NCBI RefSeq assembly: GCF_014192155.1
Contig: NZ_JACHXO010000001.1
Location: 310,001-374,000, forward strand
Reading direction: 5' to 3'
Source: Roseateles terrae
GTDB taxonomy: Bacteria; Pseudomonadota; Gammaproteobacteria; Burkholderiales; Burkholderiaceae_C
Length of the DNA stretch: 64,000 bases
Part shown: piece after piece, positions 28,201-35,061 of the stretch
Layout of the letters: each line of letters starts with the position of its first letter
How positions within the stretch are numbered: the first letter of the stretch is position 1
The notes under the pieces: model-generated
The model's input: the letters and a program-made list of their open reading frames with translations, nothing else
Database searches by the model: none
What the model was told of the DNA's origin: nothing
Position numbers and translations under genes: made by a program

Positions 28201-28690
28201 GGGACGAGCTCAGGGCGCGGATCTGGTCGGTCTTCAGCGCCTGCAGGTCCTCGGAGGTCAGCGTGCTGATCAGCGAGGTGGAGATGGCGGCCACCTGCTG
28301 GCTGCTGAGCGAGCGGATCTGGTCCGACGCCAGCGCATTCAGGTCGTCCGACTCCAGATTGCGCACCTGCTGCGTCGTCAGCGAGCCCACCTGACGGGTG
28401 GTCATGGCGCCGAACTGGTCGGACCCCAGGGCATTGAGCTGCTCGGTGGTCAGGGTACGGATGGCCGCCGTGCTCAGCACCTGCAGGTCTTCCGACTGGA
28501 TGGCGGCGATGTTGCTCGTCGTGAAGAACGACACAGCCTTGGTGCCGAGCGTGGCGAACTGCTCGGTAGTCAGGGCCTGGAATTGATCGGTGGTGAACGC
28601 CGCCCAGTCCTCGCTGGTCAGGCGCGCGAGCGTGGTGGACGTCAGCGTCTGAATCTGGTCGGTGGACAGGTTGGTAATGAGCGATGCCAT
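19232..28690 (-). CDS. Giant octapeptide-repeat protein, about 3152 aa
   Basis: About 360 in-register octapeptides of type A-L-[ST]-[ST]-x-Q-[VI]-x fill residues 7 to about 2900. They are followed by a C-terminal region shared with the 1494-aa paralogue: STPIMLDLDGNG, then EF-hand-like loops DLNGDGKINNGGEL, DSNHDGHINALDG and DANHDGKTDAGEL, and an end in GNGPLI. The Ser/Thr-x-x-Gln spacing in every octad matches a helix-capping box, so each unit may begin a short helix. There is no Sec signal. ATG 28690 has GGAG nine bases upstream and begins MASLITNLSTDQ; an upstream in-frame start at 28858 has no support. It is probably a secreted or surface filament-like protein; the biological role is unknown. 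Confidence 0.82.
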   Translation of the reverse strand: MASLITNLSTDQIQTLTSTTLARLTSEDWAAFTTDQFQALTTEQFATLGTKAVSFFTTSNIAAIQSEDLQVLSTAAIRTLTTEQLNALGSDQFGAMTTRQVGSLTTQQVRNLESDDLNALASDQIRSLSSQQVAAISTSLISTLTSEDLQALKTDQIRALSSSQVAAISTDGVAALGTQQAAAISSTQAAALNSDQTAALTSDAVKALSTAAVHALGTDQVGALNSSQVAALTTQQIAALTTGQIRQLSSEDISALDTTQIRAITTQQIAALSTDQMGGLASDDVQALSTAQVRALSSSQLGALTSDSIEAMSSGQIGALTSTQAKGLTTDQIAAIGTDDIKAISTTTLRSLSTDQVQALGSDQVAAMSSTQVGSLTTAQVQVLSTDELNALDSSQIRALGTAQIAALSTSQVQGMESADVQALTTGQINALSSAQVAALSTEAIVALTSGQVASLTSKQLLGLSTDQVAAIESGDLRAMSTNALRSLTTAQFDALNSDQVGALTTQQVAALTTGQVAAMATDDLNALGTGQIRALSTAQVAALTTDQVHGMESADLQALSTGQVQALSSGQIAALTSDNVAALTSAQVATLSTRQIAGMTTDQVAAIETGDLRAMSTAAIRSLTTDQFNALGTDQVQALSTGQVAALTTGQVAAMSSDDLNAMGSAQIRALGTAQIAALTTDQVHGMESADVQALTTNQVAALSSAQMGALSTDNVAALSSTQVAALSTKQIAGLTTDQIAAIETVDLRAMSTAAIRSLTTDQFDALGSDQVAALSTGQVAALTTGQVAAMSSDDLNAMGSAQIRALGTAQIAALTTDQIHNMTSEDVQALTTAQVQALSSSQMAALATDNVAALSSSQVAALGTKQAAGLSTDQIAAIETGDLKALTTAVIRSLDSSQLDALGSDQVAALNTAQVAALSTTQVSNLSSDDLNALTSGQIRSLSTAQVAALTTAQVSTMTSEDVQALTTNQIAALSSGQVGALSTENIAALSSSQIAPLNTKQVGGLTTDQVGAIETVDVKALSTQALRGLTTDQVAALTSDQVAALTTAQVAALSTQQVVALGSEDLNALGTAQIRALGTAQIAALTTDQVRGMESADVQALTSGQVAALSSTQIGALSTDNVAALTSTQVGALTSKQALGLTTDQIAAIETGDIKALSTTALRALDSSQLDALGSDQIAALSTTQVASLSTGQISTLASDDLNALTSAQIKALSTAQVGALTTGQVSTMTSDDVAALTTNQLQALGSAQVGALSTDAIVALGSTQIGSLTTKQVAGLTTDQMAAIETGDLRALNTAALRSLTSDQLNALGSDQVQALTTTQVASLGTGQVSALTSDDLNALTSGQIRALGTAQVAALTTGQVNTMESADVAALATNQVAALSSGQMGALSTDAIVALSSTQVAALSSKQAAGLSTDQIAALESADVKAITTNTLASLTSAQLEAMNSDQIAALSTQQVAALTTGQVSNLTSDDLNALTSGQIRALTTQQVAALTTGQISTMTSDDVQALATNQVAALSSAQVGALATDAIEALTSGQVAALTSRQVAGLTTDQMAAFETADLRALNTVALRALTSDQLQALGTDQVQALTTAQVASLTTAQVSQLATDDFAALTTGQLRALTTAQVAALSSAELDALGSDQIAALATSQVAALTTAQISTLASDDLNALTSGQIKALTTAQVAALTTGQINTMESADVAALATNQIAALSSAQVGALATDAIVALSSLQVAALTTKQVAGLTTDQIAAIETGDLKALTSTALRALDSTQLEALGSDQVQALTTAQVAALTTGQVSTLSSDDLNALTSAHIKALSTAQVAAITTAQVSTMTSDDVAALTTNQVAALSSGQVGALATDAVVALTSNQVAAMTSKQVAGLTTDQMAAIETGDLKALSTTALRALTTDQIDALGSDQIAALTTAQVAALSTGQLSSLSSDDLNALTSAQIKALSTQQVAALTTAQVSTMTSDDVAALTSQQVAALSSGQVGALSTDAVVALSSGQIAALTSRQAAGLTTDQIAAIETGDIKALTTNTLQSLTSTQLDALGSDQVAALSTQQVVALTTGQVSNLSSDDLNALTSAQIRALTTQQVASLTTAQVANMTSEDVQALGTNQITALSSAQVGALATDSIEALTSGQVAALTSRQVAGLTTDQMAAIESADLKSLNTVALRALTSDQLQALSTDQVQALTTTQVASLTTGQVSQLATDDFAALTTGQLRALTTAQVASLTSAELEALGSDQIAALATSQVAALTTGQISNLTSDDLNALTSAQIKSLSTAQVAALTTGQINTMETADVAALATNQVAALSSAQVGALATDAIEALSSLQVAALGTKQVAGLTTDQIAAIETGDLKALTTTALRSLTSDQVNALGTDQVQALTTAQVAALTTGQMSNLASDDLNALTSAQIRALTTAQVASLTTAQVSSMTSEDVAALASNQIQALNSAQVGALATDAVVALSSTQVAALTSTQVLGLTTDQVAVIESGDLKSLSTVALRALTSAQLEALGSDQIAALTTNQVNSLTTAQIANLTSDDLNALTSGQIRALTNGQLQALTTAQVSTMTSDDVAALTSTQLQALSSAQIGALSTEAIVALSSVQSAALTSTQVDGLTTDQMAAFETVDLRALSTLAIRSLDSAQLEALDSNQIAALSTQQVSAFSTLQVSQLATDDVAALTSAQVVAFSSAQLHAFTTDQVAALDTGDLAAISSSNMVAFGSADFEAFSSDQIHALTASQWGAVSSTQIVGIETADIGAITTAGIHALSTAAVHAFSTDQIAALTTDQVHEFSTAQIRALGTDQIASLTTDDITALTSQHFATMTSAQIHALTTDQIVAFGSEDIHALTSIQVQGLSTDQLMAMSSDQFIGWDTQDLAAMNMQQSLVITSEQMAGWSDAQHNALFLSTPIMLDLDGNGIQTLSASQGVHFDLNNTGHNDKWGWVGGNDGLLVMDLNGDGKINNGGELFGAGTVVNGQKGADGFTALATLDSNHDGHINALDGNFSKLQVWVDANHDGKTDAGELKTLADLGISDLNLNAAKGTDVQNGNVMGLVSSFTKSDGTTHEMTDVWLAKDGSTQTASSTAHTPALGDLLAAPSTHLLGDPGTSATSATGTPATTSVTTATTGTVHHDLLAALSKPKLDEENGNGPLI
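20833..28104 (-). repeat. Nested higher-order repeat of 408 bp (17 octads) with two 576-bp units
   Basis: Using the codons for G-L-T-T-D-Q-type octads as phase marker, units begin at 20833, 21241, 21649, 22225, 22633, 23041, 23449, 24025, 24433, 24841, 25249, 25657, 26065, 26473, 26881, 27289 and 27697. All spacings are 408 bp except 21649-22225 and 23449-24025, which are 576 bp (seven extra octads containing QLATDDFAALTTGQLRALTT). The two long units are 1800 bp apart, and the protein around them is nearly the same, indicating a block duplication. Confidence 0.92.
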
Positions 28691-29144
28691 CTTTGAAACT
28701 CCGTGGGCTATGGGCCGGTGCGCCCATAGGCGCTCGTTGTCGATCTGAAACTGCAGGGGGGTCGAGCGACCGGCTCCCGTCATTCGGTTTTCGGACACGA
28801 ATTGACAAACTTGAGCCAGCTCAGAAATGGTATGGCGCTTGTCTTTACGTTGAAGCAAACAAAAGGCGGTCTTGTCGGCCTCAGTTCACGGTTACGGACG
28901 CTGCGTACAGCCCGTGGATGCGGGGGGTGGGGATCTTGCGCTTTGCCCTGTTCATCGGCCTTCCCGGGCGATGCAGGAGCGCAGGCCCACGCCGCGCCAA
29001 TGGCGGCGTGACAAAAGTCTCATATCAGGAATGTTGCTGAGGCCTGATATATAGCGACCGGGGTTTATGTCGCCGCTGATAAGGTTTCAGCGACCTTTTC
29101 GATGGGGTGTCCCGGCATGAATCGGCAAAGGCCGATCGTGTGCG
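28691..29144. other. Intergenic region upstream of the giant repeat gene
   Basis: No gene is supported in these 454 bp. It must contain the promoter and leader of the giant minus-strand gene and the 3' end of the regulator transcript. The right part is AT-richer and holds an inverted repeat listed separately. I could not define a promoter. Confidence 0.5.
29022..29050. repeat. Perfect 8-bp inverted repeat
   Basis: ATATCAGG (29022-29029) and CCTGATAT (29043-29050) are separated by 13 bases. It lies downstream of the GntR gene and about 330 bp upstream of the giant repeat gene. It could be a protein-binding site or a weak transcription stop. Confidence 0.55.
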
Positions 29145-29822
29145 TTATTGCACAGGGTCCTGGGGGGTATGGCCGGTCGCCTGAAGGCCGTGCTCAAAAT
29201 GCAGACGCATCAAACGCGCCACGGTCTCGGGGTCTCGTTGCAACAAAGCGTGAAGAATGTCGCGGTGTTCCTGCAGCGAGTCCTGCAGCCGGCCCTGCAT
29301 GAATAGGGAATGGTGCCGGTTGAGTTTCATCACCCGGCGCAGGTCGGTGATGAACTGCAGGCGCCAGCGGTTGCCATCCAGTTCAACGATGCGCAGATGG
29401 AAGCGCTCATTGGCGGCGAAGAACTGATCGCGGTGGGGAAGGGACGCTTCCAGCGCGTCATGCAGCGCCTGCAGTTCCGCCAGATCCGCCTCCGAACCTT
29501 GCCGCGCGACCTGGGCTGCGGCGTCGCTTTCCAGCAGGGAGAGCAGCTGATAGGCCTCCCGGACATCCCGCTCCGACATTTCGGTGACGTAGGCGCCGCG
29601 GCGCACCCGCATCGTCACCAGGCCCTCGCTGGCCAGCACCTTCAAGGCCTCCCGCAGGGGTGTGCGGCTGATCCCCAGCTCGGCGCACAGCTTCAGCTCG
29701 TCGATCCAGCTGCCCGGCTCGAGCTCGCGGTTGAAGATGCGCTGACGCAGCCGCTCCGCCACCTCTTCATAAAGGGCGCGCGGGGCCAGGGGCGGCGACT
29801 GCGACGAGGGAACGGATGACAT
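29145..29822 (-). CDS. GntR/FCD family transcription regulator
   Basis: A 225-aa regulator. A winged helix-turn-helix (about 15-80, with LCAELGISRTPLREALKVLA) is followed by an all-helical FCD ligand domain with conserved His in RFHLRIVEL and near the C-terminal HFEHGL. It is divergent from the methylmalonyl-CoA mutase operon, with a perfect palindrome between them, and so probably senses a propionate or methylmalonate metabolite and represses that operon. I start at ATG 29822 (MSSVPSSQSP); a GTG at 29885 would add 21 atypical residues. Neither has a strong ribosome site. DNA binding is firm, the effector is inference. Confidence 0.85.
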   Translation of the reverse strand: MSSVPSSQSPPLAPRALYEEVAERLRQRIFNRELEPGSWIDELKLCAELGISRTPLREALKVLASEGLVTMRVRRGAYVTEMSERDVREAYQLLSLLESDAAAQVARQGSEADLAELQALHDALEASLPHRDQFFAANERFHLRIVELDGNRWRLQFITDLRRVMKLNRHHSLFMQGRLQDSLQEHRDILHALLQRDPETVARLMRLHFEHGLQATGHTPQDPVQ

Positions 29823-29947
29823 ATATAAGAGAGAGGGGCGGCGGTAGCCACAAACGGAAGCAGCATCGGCGGGCGACACCCGCACCGTTTTTTGCGCAAG
29901 TGCAGGTCCATCCGCCCCGTCGTTGTCAGAGTGTAGTCAAATCCTGA

Positions 29948-29963
29948 ATTCATAATTATGAAT
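29948..29963. promoter_or_regulatory. 16-bp perfect palindrome, probable GntR operator
   Basis: ATTCATAATTATGAAT reads identically on both strands. It lies 44 bp upstream of the mutase ATG and 125 bp upstream of the regulator start, in the short divergent region, and includes CATAAT, which could serve as a -10 element. Size and position suit a dimeric GntR/FCD repressor. Confidence 0.7.
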
Positions 29964-30006
29964 AAGCGGGGCGCTATGATCGCCGTCGCCGTAGGAGATA
30001 GCTTTC

Positions 30007-32196
30007 ATGTCTGACGAATCCAGGCTTCCCGCCGCCCCGCAAGAGGTTCCCGAGTTCGCGTCCGTCTCTCTGGAACAGTGGCGCAAGGCCGCCGCCAAGT
30101 CGGCCCCTGGCGGGGATGTGGAGGCGCTGAACTGGCACACGCCGGAAGGCCTGGTGGTCAAGCCGCTCTACACCGCGGAAGACGTGCAGGGCCTGCCCCA
30201 TGCCAATACGCTGCCCGGATTCGAGCCCTTCCTGCGCGGACCGCAGGCCACCATGTATGCGGTGCGGCCCTGGACCATCCGTCAGTACGCCGGTTTCTCC
30301 ACCGCCGAAGAGAGCAACGCCTTCTATCGCAAGGCGCTGGCGGCGGGCGGGCAGGGGGTGTCGGTGGCCTTCGACCTGGCCACCCACCGGGGTTACGACT
30401 CCGACCATCCGCGGGTGACCGGCGACGTCGGCAAAGCCGGCGTGGCCATCGACTCGGTGGAGGATATGAAGATCCTGTTCGACGGCATTCCGCTTGACCG
30501 GGTGTCCGTCTCCATGACCATGAACGGCGCCGTGCTGCCGGTGCTGGCGGGCTATGTGGTGGCGGCGGAGGAGCAGGGCGTCTCGCAGGCGCAGCTCAGC
30601 GGCACCATCCAGAATGACATTCTCAAGGAGTTCATGGTCCGCAACACCTACATCTACCCGCCCGAGCCGTCGATGCGCATCATCGGCGACATCATCGAGT
30701 ACACCGCCCGGCACATGCCGAAGTTCAACTCGATCTCCATCAGCGGCTATCACATGCAGGAAGCCGGTGCCAATCAGGCGCTGGAGCTGGCCTTCACGCT
30801 GGCGGACGGCAAGGAGTATGTGAAGACCGCCATTGCCAAAGGCATGGATGTGGACGACTTCGCCGGCCGGCTGTCGTTCTTCTGGGCCGTGGGCATGAAC
30901 TTCTATCTGGAGATTGCCAAGATGCGGGCGGCGCGCCTGCTCTGGTGCCGGATCATGAAGGGCTTCAACGCGAAGAATCCCAAGAGCCTGATGCTGCGCA
31001 CCCACAGCCAGACCTCCGGCTGGAGTCTGACCGAGCAGGACCCCTACAACAACGTGGTGCGCACCACCATCGAGGCGATGGCCGCGGTGTTTGGCGGCAC
31101 CCAGTCGCTGCACACCAATTCGCTGGACGAGGCGATTGCCCTGCCCACCGAATTCAGTTCGCGCATTGCCCGCAACACGCAGCTGATCATCCAGGAAGAG
31201 ACGCACATCACCAGCGTCATCGACCCCTGGGCCGGCAGCTACATGATGGAGTCGCTCACCCAGGACATGGCCGACAAGGCCTGGGCCATCATCCAGGAAG
31301 TGGATGCGATGGGCGGCATGACGAAGGCGGTGGATTCGGGCTGGGCCAAGCTCAAGATCGAAGCCAGCGCGGCGGAGAAGCAGGCCCGCATTGATGCGGG
31401 CAAGGATGTGATCGTCGGCGTCAACAAGTACCGGCTGGCCAAGGAAGATCCGGTGGAGATCCTGGAGGTGGACAACGTCAAGGTCCGCGACAGCCAGATC
31501 GCCCGCCTGCAGCAGCTGCGCGCCACCCGTGACGGCGCGGTGGTGACGGCAGCGCTCCAGGCGCTGACCGAGGCTGCCCGTAGCGGCCAGGGCAACCTGC
31601 TGGATCTGAGCATCCGCGCCATCCGCCTGCGGGCGACGGTGGGCGAGGTGTCCGATGCGCTGGAAGCGGTCTTCGGTCGCCACCGCGCCGACACGCAGAA
31701 GGTCAGCGGCGTGTATGCCGCGGCCTATGACTCGGCGGAAGGCTGGGAACGCCTGCAAAGCGAAATCAAGGACTTCGCCGAGGCGCAGGGCCGCCGCCCG
31801 CGGGTGATGATTGCCAAGCTCGGCCAGGACGGTCACGACCGTGGTGCCAAGGTCGTGGCCACCGCCTATGCGGACCTGGGCTTCGACGTGGACATGGGCC
31901 CGCTGTTCCAGACCCCGGAGGAATGCGCCCGCCAGGCCATTGAGAACGACGTGCATGCCGTGGGCGTCTCGACCCTGGCCGCCGGTCACAAGACGCTGGT
32001 GCCGGCCATCATCCAGGCGCTGCGGGACCAGGGCGCGGACGACATCATCGTCTTTGTCGGTGGCGTGATTCCGGCGCAGGACTACGACTTCCTCTATGAG
32101 GCCGGCGTGAAGGGCATCTACGGCCCGGGCACGCCCATCCCCGCCAGCGCGAAGGACGTGCTGGAACAGATCCGCAAGGCCACCGCAGCGGTCTGA
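30007..32196 (+). CDS. scpA: Methylmalonyl-CoA mutase
   Basis: A 729-aa adenosylcobalamin-dependent enzyme that converts (R)-methylmalonyl-CoA to succinyl-CoA. The N-terminal TIM-barrel catalytic part includes [18 protein letters not shown] and the Ser/Thr-rich substrate region; the C-terminal Rossmann-like domain (about 597-729) carries the base-off cobalamin motif DGHDRG around residue 609. The length equals single-gene homodimeric mutases. AGGAG at 29993-29997 precedes ATG 30007. It heads the operon mutase, meaB, pccB, pccA, VOC protein, which completes propionyl-CoA breakdown to the TCA cycle. Control by the divergent GntR regulator is likely. Confidence 0.96.
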   Translation: MSDESRLPAAPQEVPEFASVSLEQWRKAAAKSAPGGDVEALNWHTPEGLVVKPLYTAEDVQGLPHANTLPGFEPFLRGPQATMYAVRPWTIRQYAGFSTAEESNAFYRKALAAGGQGVSVAFDLATHRGYDSDHPRVTGDVGKAGVAIDSVEDMKILFDGIPLDRVSVSMTMNGAVLPVLAGYVVAAEEQGVSQAQLSGTIQNDILKEFMVRNTYIYPPEPSMRIIGDIIEYTARHMPKFNSISISGYHMQEAGANQALELAFTLADGKEYVKTAIAKGMDVDDFAGRLSFFWAVGMNFYLEIAKMRAARLLWCRIMKGFNAKNPKSLMLRTHSQTSGWSLTEQDPYNNVVRTTIEAMAAVFGGTQSLHTNSLDEAIALPTEFSSRIARNTQLIIQEETHITSVIDPWAGSYMMESLTQDMADKAWAIIQEVDAMGGMTKAVDSGWAKLKIEASAAEKQARIDAGKDVIVGVNKYRLAKEDPVEILEVDNVKVRDSQIARLQQLRATRDGAVVTAALQALTEAARSGQGNLLDLSIRAIRLRATVGEVSDALEAVFGRHRADTQKVSGVYAAAYDSAEGWERLQSEIKDFAEAQGRRPRVMIAKLGQDGHDRGAKVVATAYADLGFDVDMGPLFQTPEECARQAIENDVHAVGVSTLAAGHKTLVPAIIQALRDQGADDIIVFVGGVIPAQDYDFLYEAGVKGIYGPGTPIPASAKDVLEQIRKATAAV

Positions 32197-32201
32197 CGGC
32201 G

Positions 32202-33251
32202 ATGCGCGCCGAACTGCCTCCCGGGCTCACACCCGCGTTCACCGCGCTGGTGGACGGCGTGCTGGCCGGTCCCGGTCCACGCCAGCGCCGGGCCATGGCC
32301 AAGGCCATCACGCTGCTGGAGTCCACCCGGGCGGAGCACCGCGCGCAGGCCGATGCAATGCTCACCGAACTGCTGCCGCGCACCGGGACCTCCTTTCGCC
32401 TCGGCATCTCCGGCGTTCCGGGGGTGGGCAAGAGCACCTTCATTGAAGCGCTCGGGCTGTCGCTGATCGATCAGGGACACCGCGTGGCGGTGCTGGCGAT
32501 CGATCCGTCCAGCAGCGTCTCTGGCGGCTCCATCCTCGGAGACAAGACGCGCATGGAACGCCTCTCGATGGACGAGCGCGCCTACATCCGCCCCAGTCCC
32601 TCCAGCGGCACGCTCGGCGGCGTGGCGGAAAAGACCCGCGAAGCGATGCTGGTCTGCGAAGCGGCGGGTTATGACGTGGTGATCGTGGAGACGGTCGGGG
32701 TCGGCCAGAGCGAGACGGCGGTGGCCGGCATGACCGACATGTATTGCCTGCTCCAGCTGCCCAATGCGGGCGACGACCTGCAGGCGATCAAGAAGGGCGT
32801 GATGGAGCTGGCCGACCTGGTGGTGATCAACAAGGCCGATCTGGATGATGCCGCCGCCACGCGGGCGCAGTCGCAGATCACCTCATCGCTGCGGCTCTAC
32901 GGCATGCACCGGCGCACGCCGCACGAGGTGGCCGCCGCGAACTGGCAGCCGCGGGTGATGCGGCTGTCGGCCCTGAAAGGGCAGGGCCTGGCCGAATTCT
33001 GGTCGGCCGTCAGCGAATTCCGAACGCTTCAGACGCACAACGGCGCGCTCGATCACAAGCGTCGCCAGCAGGCCCGGGCGTGGATGTGGGAACGCATCCA
33101 GGCCGGCCTGCAGCAACAGTTCCTGTCCGCCCCGGCCGTCCGGCAGGTGATGGACGAGACCCTGGCCCAGGTGCTGGATGGCCGGCTGGCCGCCTCGACG
33201 GCGGCCCGCCAGCTGCTTGCACGATTCTCCGGAGACAACGCAGATGCATGA
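32202..33251 (+). CDS. meaB: Methylmalonyl-CoA mutase G-protein chaperone MeaB
   Basis: A 349-aa P-loop GTPase of the MeaB/ArgK family. Walker A is [12 protein letters not shown] (about 68-79), Asp-Pro-Ser-Ser follows in the switch region ([12 protein letters not shown]), and VVINKADL is the guanine-specificity motif. It protects and reloads cobalamin in methylmalonyl-CoA mutase. It begins five bases after the mutase stop and overlaps the next gene by eight bases, so the genes are translationally coupled. Older annotation as an arginine/ornithine transport ATPase is a known misnaming. Confidence 0.94.
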   Translation: MRAELPPGLTPAFTALVDGVLAGPGPRQRRAMAKAITLLESTRAEHRAQADAMLTELLPRTGTSFRLGISGVPGVGKSTFIEALGLSLIDQGHRVAVLAIDPSSSVSGGSILGDKTRMERLSMDERAYIRPSPSSGTLGGVAEKTREAMLVCEAAGYDVVIVETVGVGQSETAVAGMTDMYCLLQLPNAGDDLQAIKKGVMELADLVVINKADLDDAAATRAQSQITSSLRLYGMHRRTPHEVAAANWQPRVMRLSALKGQGLAEFWSAVSEFRTLQTHNGALDHKRRQQARAWMWERIQAGLQQQFLSAPAVRQVMDETLAQVLDGRLAASTAARQLLARFSGDNADA

Positions 33252-34776
33252 CATTCAACAGATGCTGGAAAACAAGCGCGAGCAGGCGCGCCAGGGCGGG
33301 GGTGAGCGCCGGATCGCGGCCCAGCATGCCAAGGGCAAGCTGACCGCCCGCGAGCGGCTGGACCTGCTGTTTGACGACGGCACCTTCGAAGAGTGGGACA
33401 TGTTTGTCGAGCACCGCTGCGTCGACTTCGGCATGGCCGACCAGCGCATCCCCGGCGACGGCGTGGTCACTGGCTACGGCATGATCAACGGGCGGCTGGC
33501 CTTTGCCTTCAGTCAGGACTTCACCGTCTTCGGCGGCGCGTTGTCCGAGGCCCATGCGGAGAAGATCTGCAAGGTGATGGACCAGGCCATGAAGGTTGGC
33601 GCGCCGGTGATCGGCCTGAATGATTCCGGCGGCGCGCGCATCCAGGAGGGTGTGGCTTCCCTGGGCGGCTATGCCGAGGTGTTTCAGCGCAATGTGATGG
33701 CCTCCGGCGTGATCCCGCAGATCAGCATGATCATGGGGCCGTGCGCCGGTGGCGCGGTCTATTCGCCGGCCATGACCGACTTCATCTTCATGGTGAAGGA
33801 CTCCAGCTACATGTTTGTGACCGGGCCGGAAGTGGTCAAGACGGTGACGCATGAGGAAGTCACCGCCGAAGAGCTGGGCGGCGCCACCACCCACACCAGC
33901 CGCAGCGGCGTGGCGGATCTGGCGCTGGACAATGATGTCGAAGCCATCCTGATGCTGCGGCGCTTCTTCAACTACCTGCCGCTGAACAACCGCGAAAAGG
34001 CGCCGTGCCGCCCCAGCGGCGACCCCGGCAGCCGTCTGGACCATTCGCTGGATACGCTGGTGCCGGACCACCCGAACAAGCCCTACGACATGAAGGAGCT
34101 GATTCTGAAGGTGGTGGACGACGGCGACTTCTTCGAGCTGCAGCCCGAGAATGCGAAGAACATCATCACCGGTTTTGGCCGCATGGAGGGGCAGACGGTG
34201 GGCATCGTGGCCAACCAGCCGCTGGTGCTGGCCGGTTGCCTGGACATCCGCAGCAGCATCAAGGCGGCGCGCTTTGTGCGCTTCTGCGATGCCTTCAACA
34301 TTCCGGTGATCACCTTTGTGGATGTGCCGGGCTTCATGCCGGGCACCAGCCAGGAGTACGGCGGCATCATCAAGCATGGGGCGAAGCTGCTGTATGCCTA
34401 TGCCGAGTGCACCGTGCCGAAGGTGACGGTGATCACCCGCAAGGCTTATGGCGGCGCGTATGACGTGATGAGCTCCAAGCACCTGCGTGGCGATGTGAAC
34501 TTCGCCTGGCCGAATGCCGAGATTGCGGTGATGGGCGCGAAGGGCGCGGTGGAGATCATCTTCCGCGAGGACAAGAACGATCCGGCCAAGCTGGCGGCGC
34601 GTGAGGCGGAATACAAGGCGCGGTTTGCGAATCCGTTCGTGGCGGGCGCGCGGGGCTTCATTGATGACGTGATCCAGCCGCATGAGACGCGCAAGCGGAT
34701 CTGCCGCTCGCTGGTCATGCTCAAAGACAAGCAGCTCGACAACCCCTGGCGCAAGCACGGCAACATTCCTTTGTAG
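33244..34776 (+). CDS. pccB: Propionyl-CoA carboxylase beta subunit
   Basis: A 510-aa carboxyltransferase subunit that moves CO2 from carboxybiotin to propionyl-CoA. The crotonase-like halves show the oxyanion-hole glycines in [18 protein letters not shown] and [13 protein letters not shown], and the C-terminal half has [23 protein letters not shown] 33244 is preceded by GGAGA and overlaps the end of meaB. The downstream biotin-carrying alpha subunit is separated by a 285-bp repeat-bearing gap, which is unusual for partners in one operon. Confidence 0.94.
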   Translation: MHDIQQMLENKREQARQGGGERRIAAQHAKGKLTARERLDLLFDDGTFEEWDMFVEHRCVDFGMADQRIPGDGVVTGYGMINGRLAFAFSQDFTVFGGALSEAHAEKICKVMDQAMKVGAPVIGLNDSGGARIQEGVASLGGYAEVFQRNVMASGVIPQISMIMGPCAGGAVYSPAMTDFIFMVKDSSYMFVTGPEVVKTVTHEEVTAEELGGATTHTSRSGVADLALDNDVEAILMLRRFFNYLPLNNREKAPCRPSGDPGSRLDHSLDTLVPDHPNKPYDMKELILKVVDDGDFFELQPENAKNIITGFGRMEGQTVGIVANQPLVLAGCLDIRSSIKAARFVRFCDAFNIPVITFVDVPGFMPGTSQEYGGIIKHGAKLLYAYAECTVPKVTVITRKAYGGAYDVMSSKHLRGDVNFAWPNAEIAVMGAKGAVEIIFREDKNDPAKLAAREAEYKARFANPFVAGARGFIDDVIQPHETRKRICRSLVMLKDKQLDNPWRKHGNIPL

Positions 34777-34777
34777 C

Positions 34778-34998
34778 GATGGTGCCCCCCAGTCGCTGGC
34801 GCTCCTGCCCCCGAGGGGCGCCGGGAGGATGGGCCCCCCAGTCGCTGGCGCTCCTGCCCCCGAGGGGCGCCGGCCAGCGGCCCGGCAAAGCCGGTTCCGC
34901 GGCCGTAGCTGGAGGATGGGCCCCCCAGTCGCTGCGCTCCTGCCCCCAAGGGGCGCCGCCCAGCGGCCTGGCAAAGCCAGTTCCGCAGGCGTGGCTGG
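34778..34998 (+). repeat. Tandem intergenic repeat (three copies) between pccB and pccA
   Basis: A unit beginning GATGG(G/T)GCCCCCCAGTCG and ending in GGGGCGCC occurs at 34778-34822, 34828-34871 and 34915-34957. The second and third copies are each followed by a related 41-base segment, giving an 86-bp unit (34828-34914 and 34915-34998). It is palindromic and GC-rich, like the dispersed intergenic elements of Burkholderiales genomes, and may form mRNA hairpins. Confidence 0.85.
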
Positions 34999-35061
34999 GT
35001 GGGGGTGGCGCATTTGTTTGGTTTTGTGTGTGCTGAGAGGCACTGAGGAACAGGGAAAGCC

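Noticed and set aside
14564-28690. Calling the giant proteins RTX toxins or haem-utilisation proteins
   Set aside because: No GGxGxDxxx nonapeptide RTX repeats or haem motifs are visible. Only EF-hand-like loops and a C-terminal region consistent with type I secretion support export.
19298-28696. A 3132-residue open frame on the + strand opposite the giant repeat gene
   Set aside because: It is the antisense frame of a 24-bp repeat without stop codons. Its product is a Gly/Arg/His/Gln-rich low-complexity string with no ribosome site or domain, whereas the minus-strand frame has caps, EF-hand-like loops and a proper start.
28691-29144. A small gene or riboswitch in the leader of the giant gene
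   Set aside because: Short frames here lack ribosome sites and I could match no known riboswitch; only an inverted repeat is clear.
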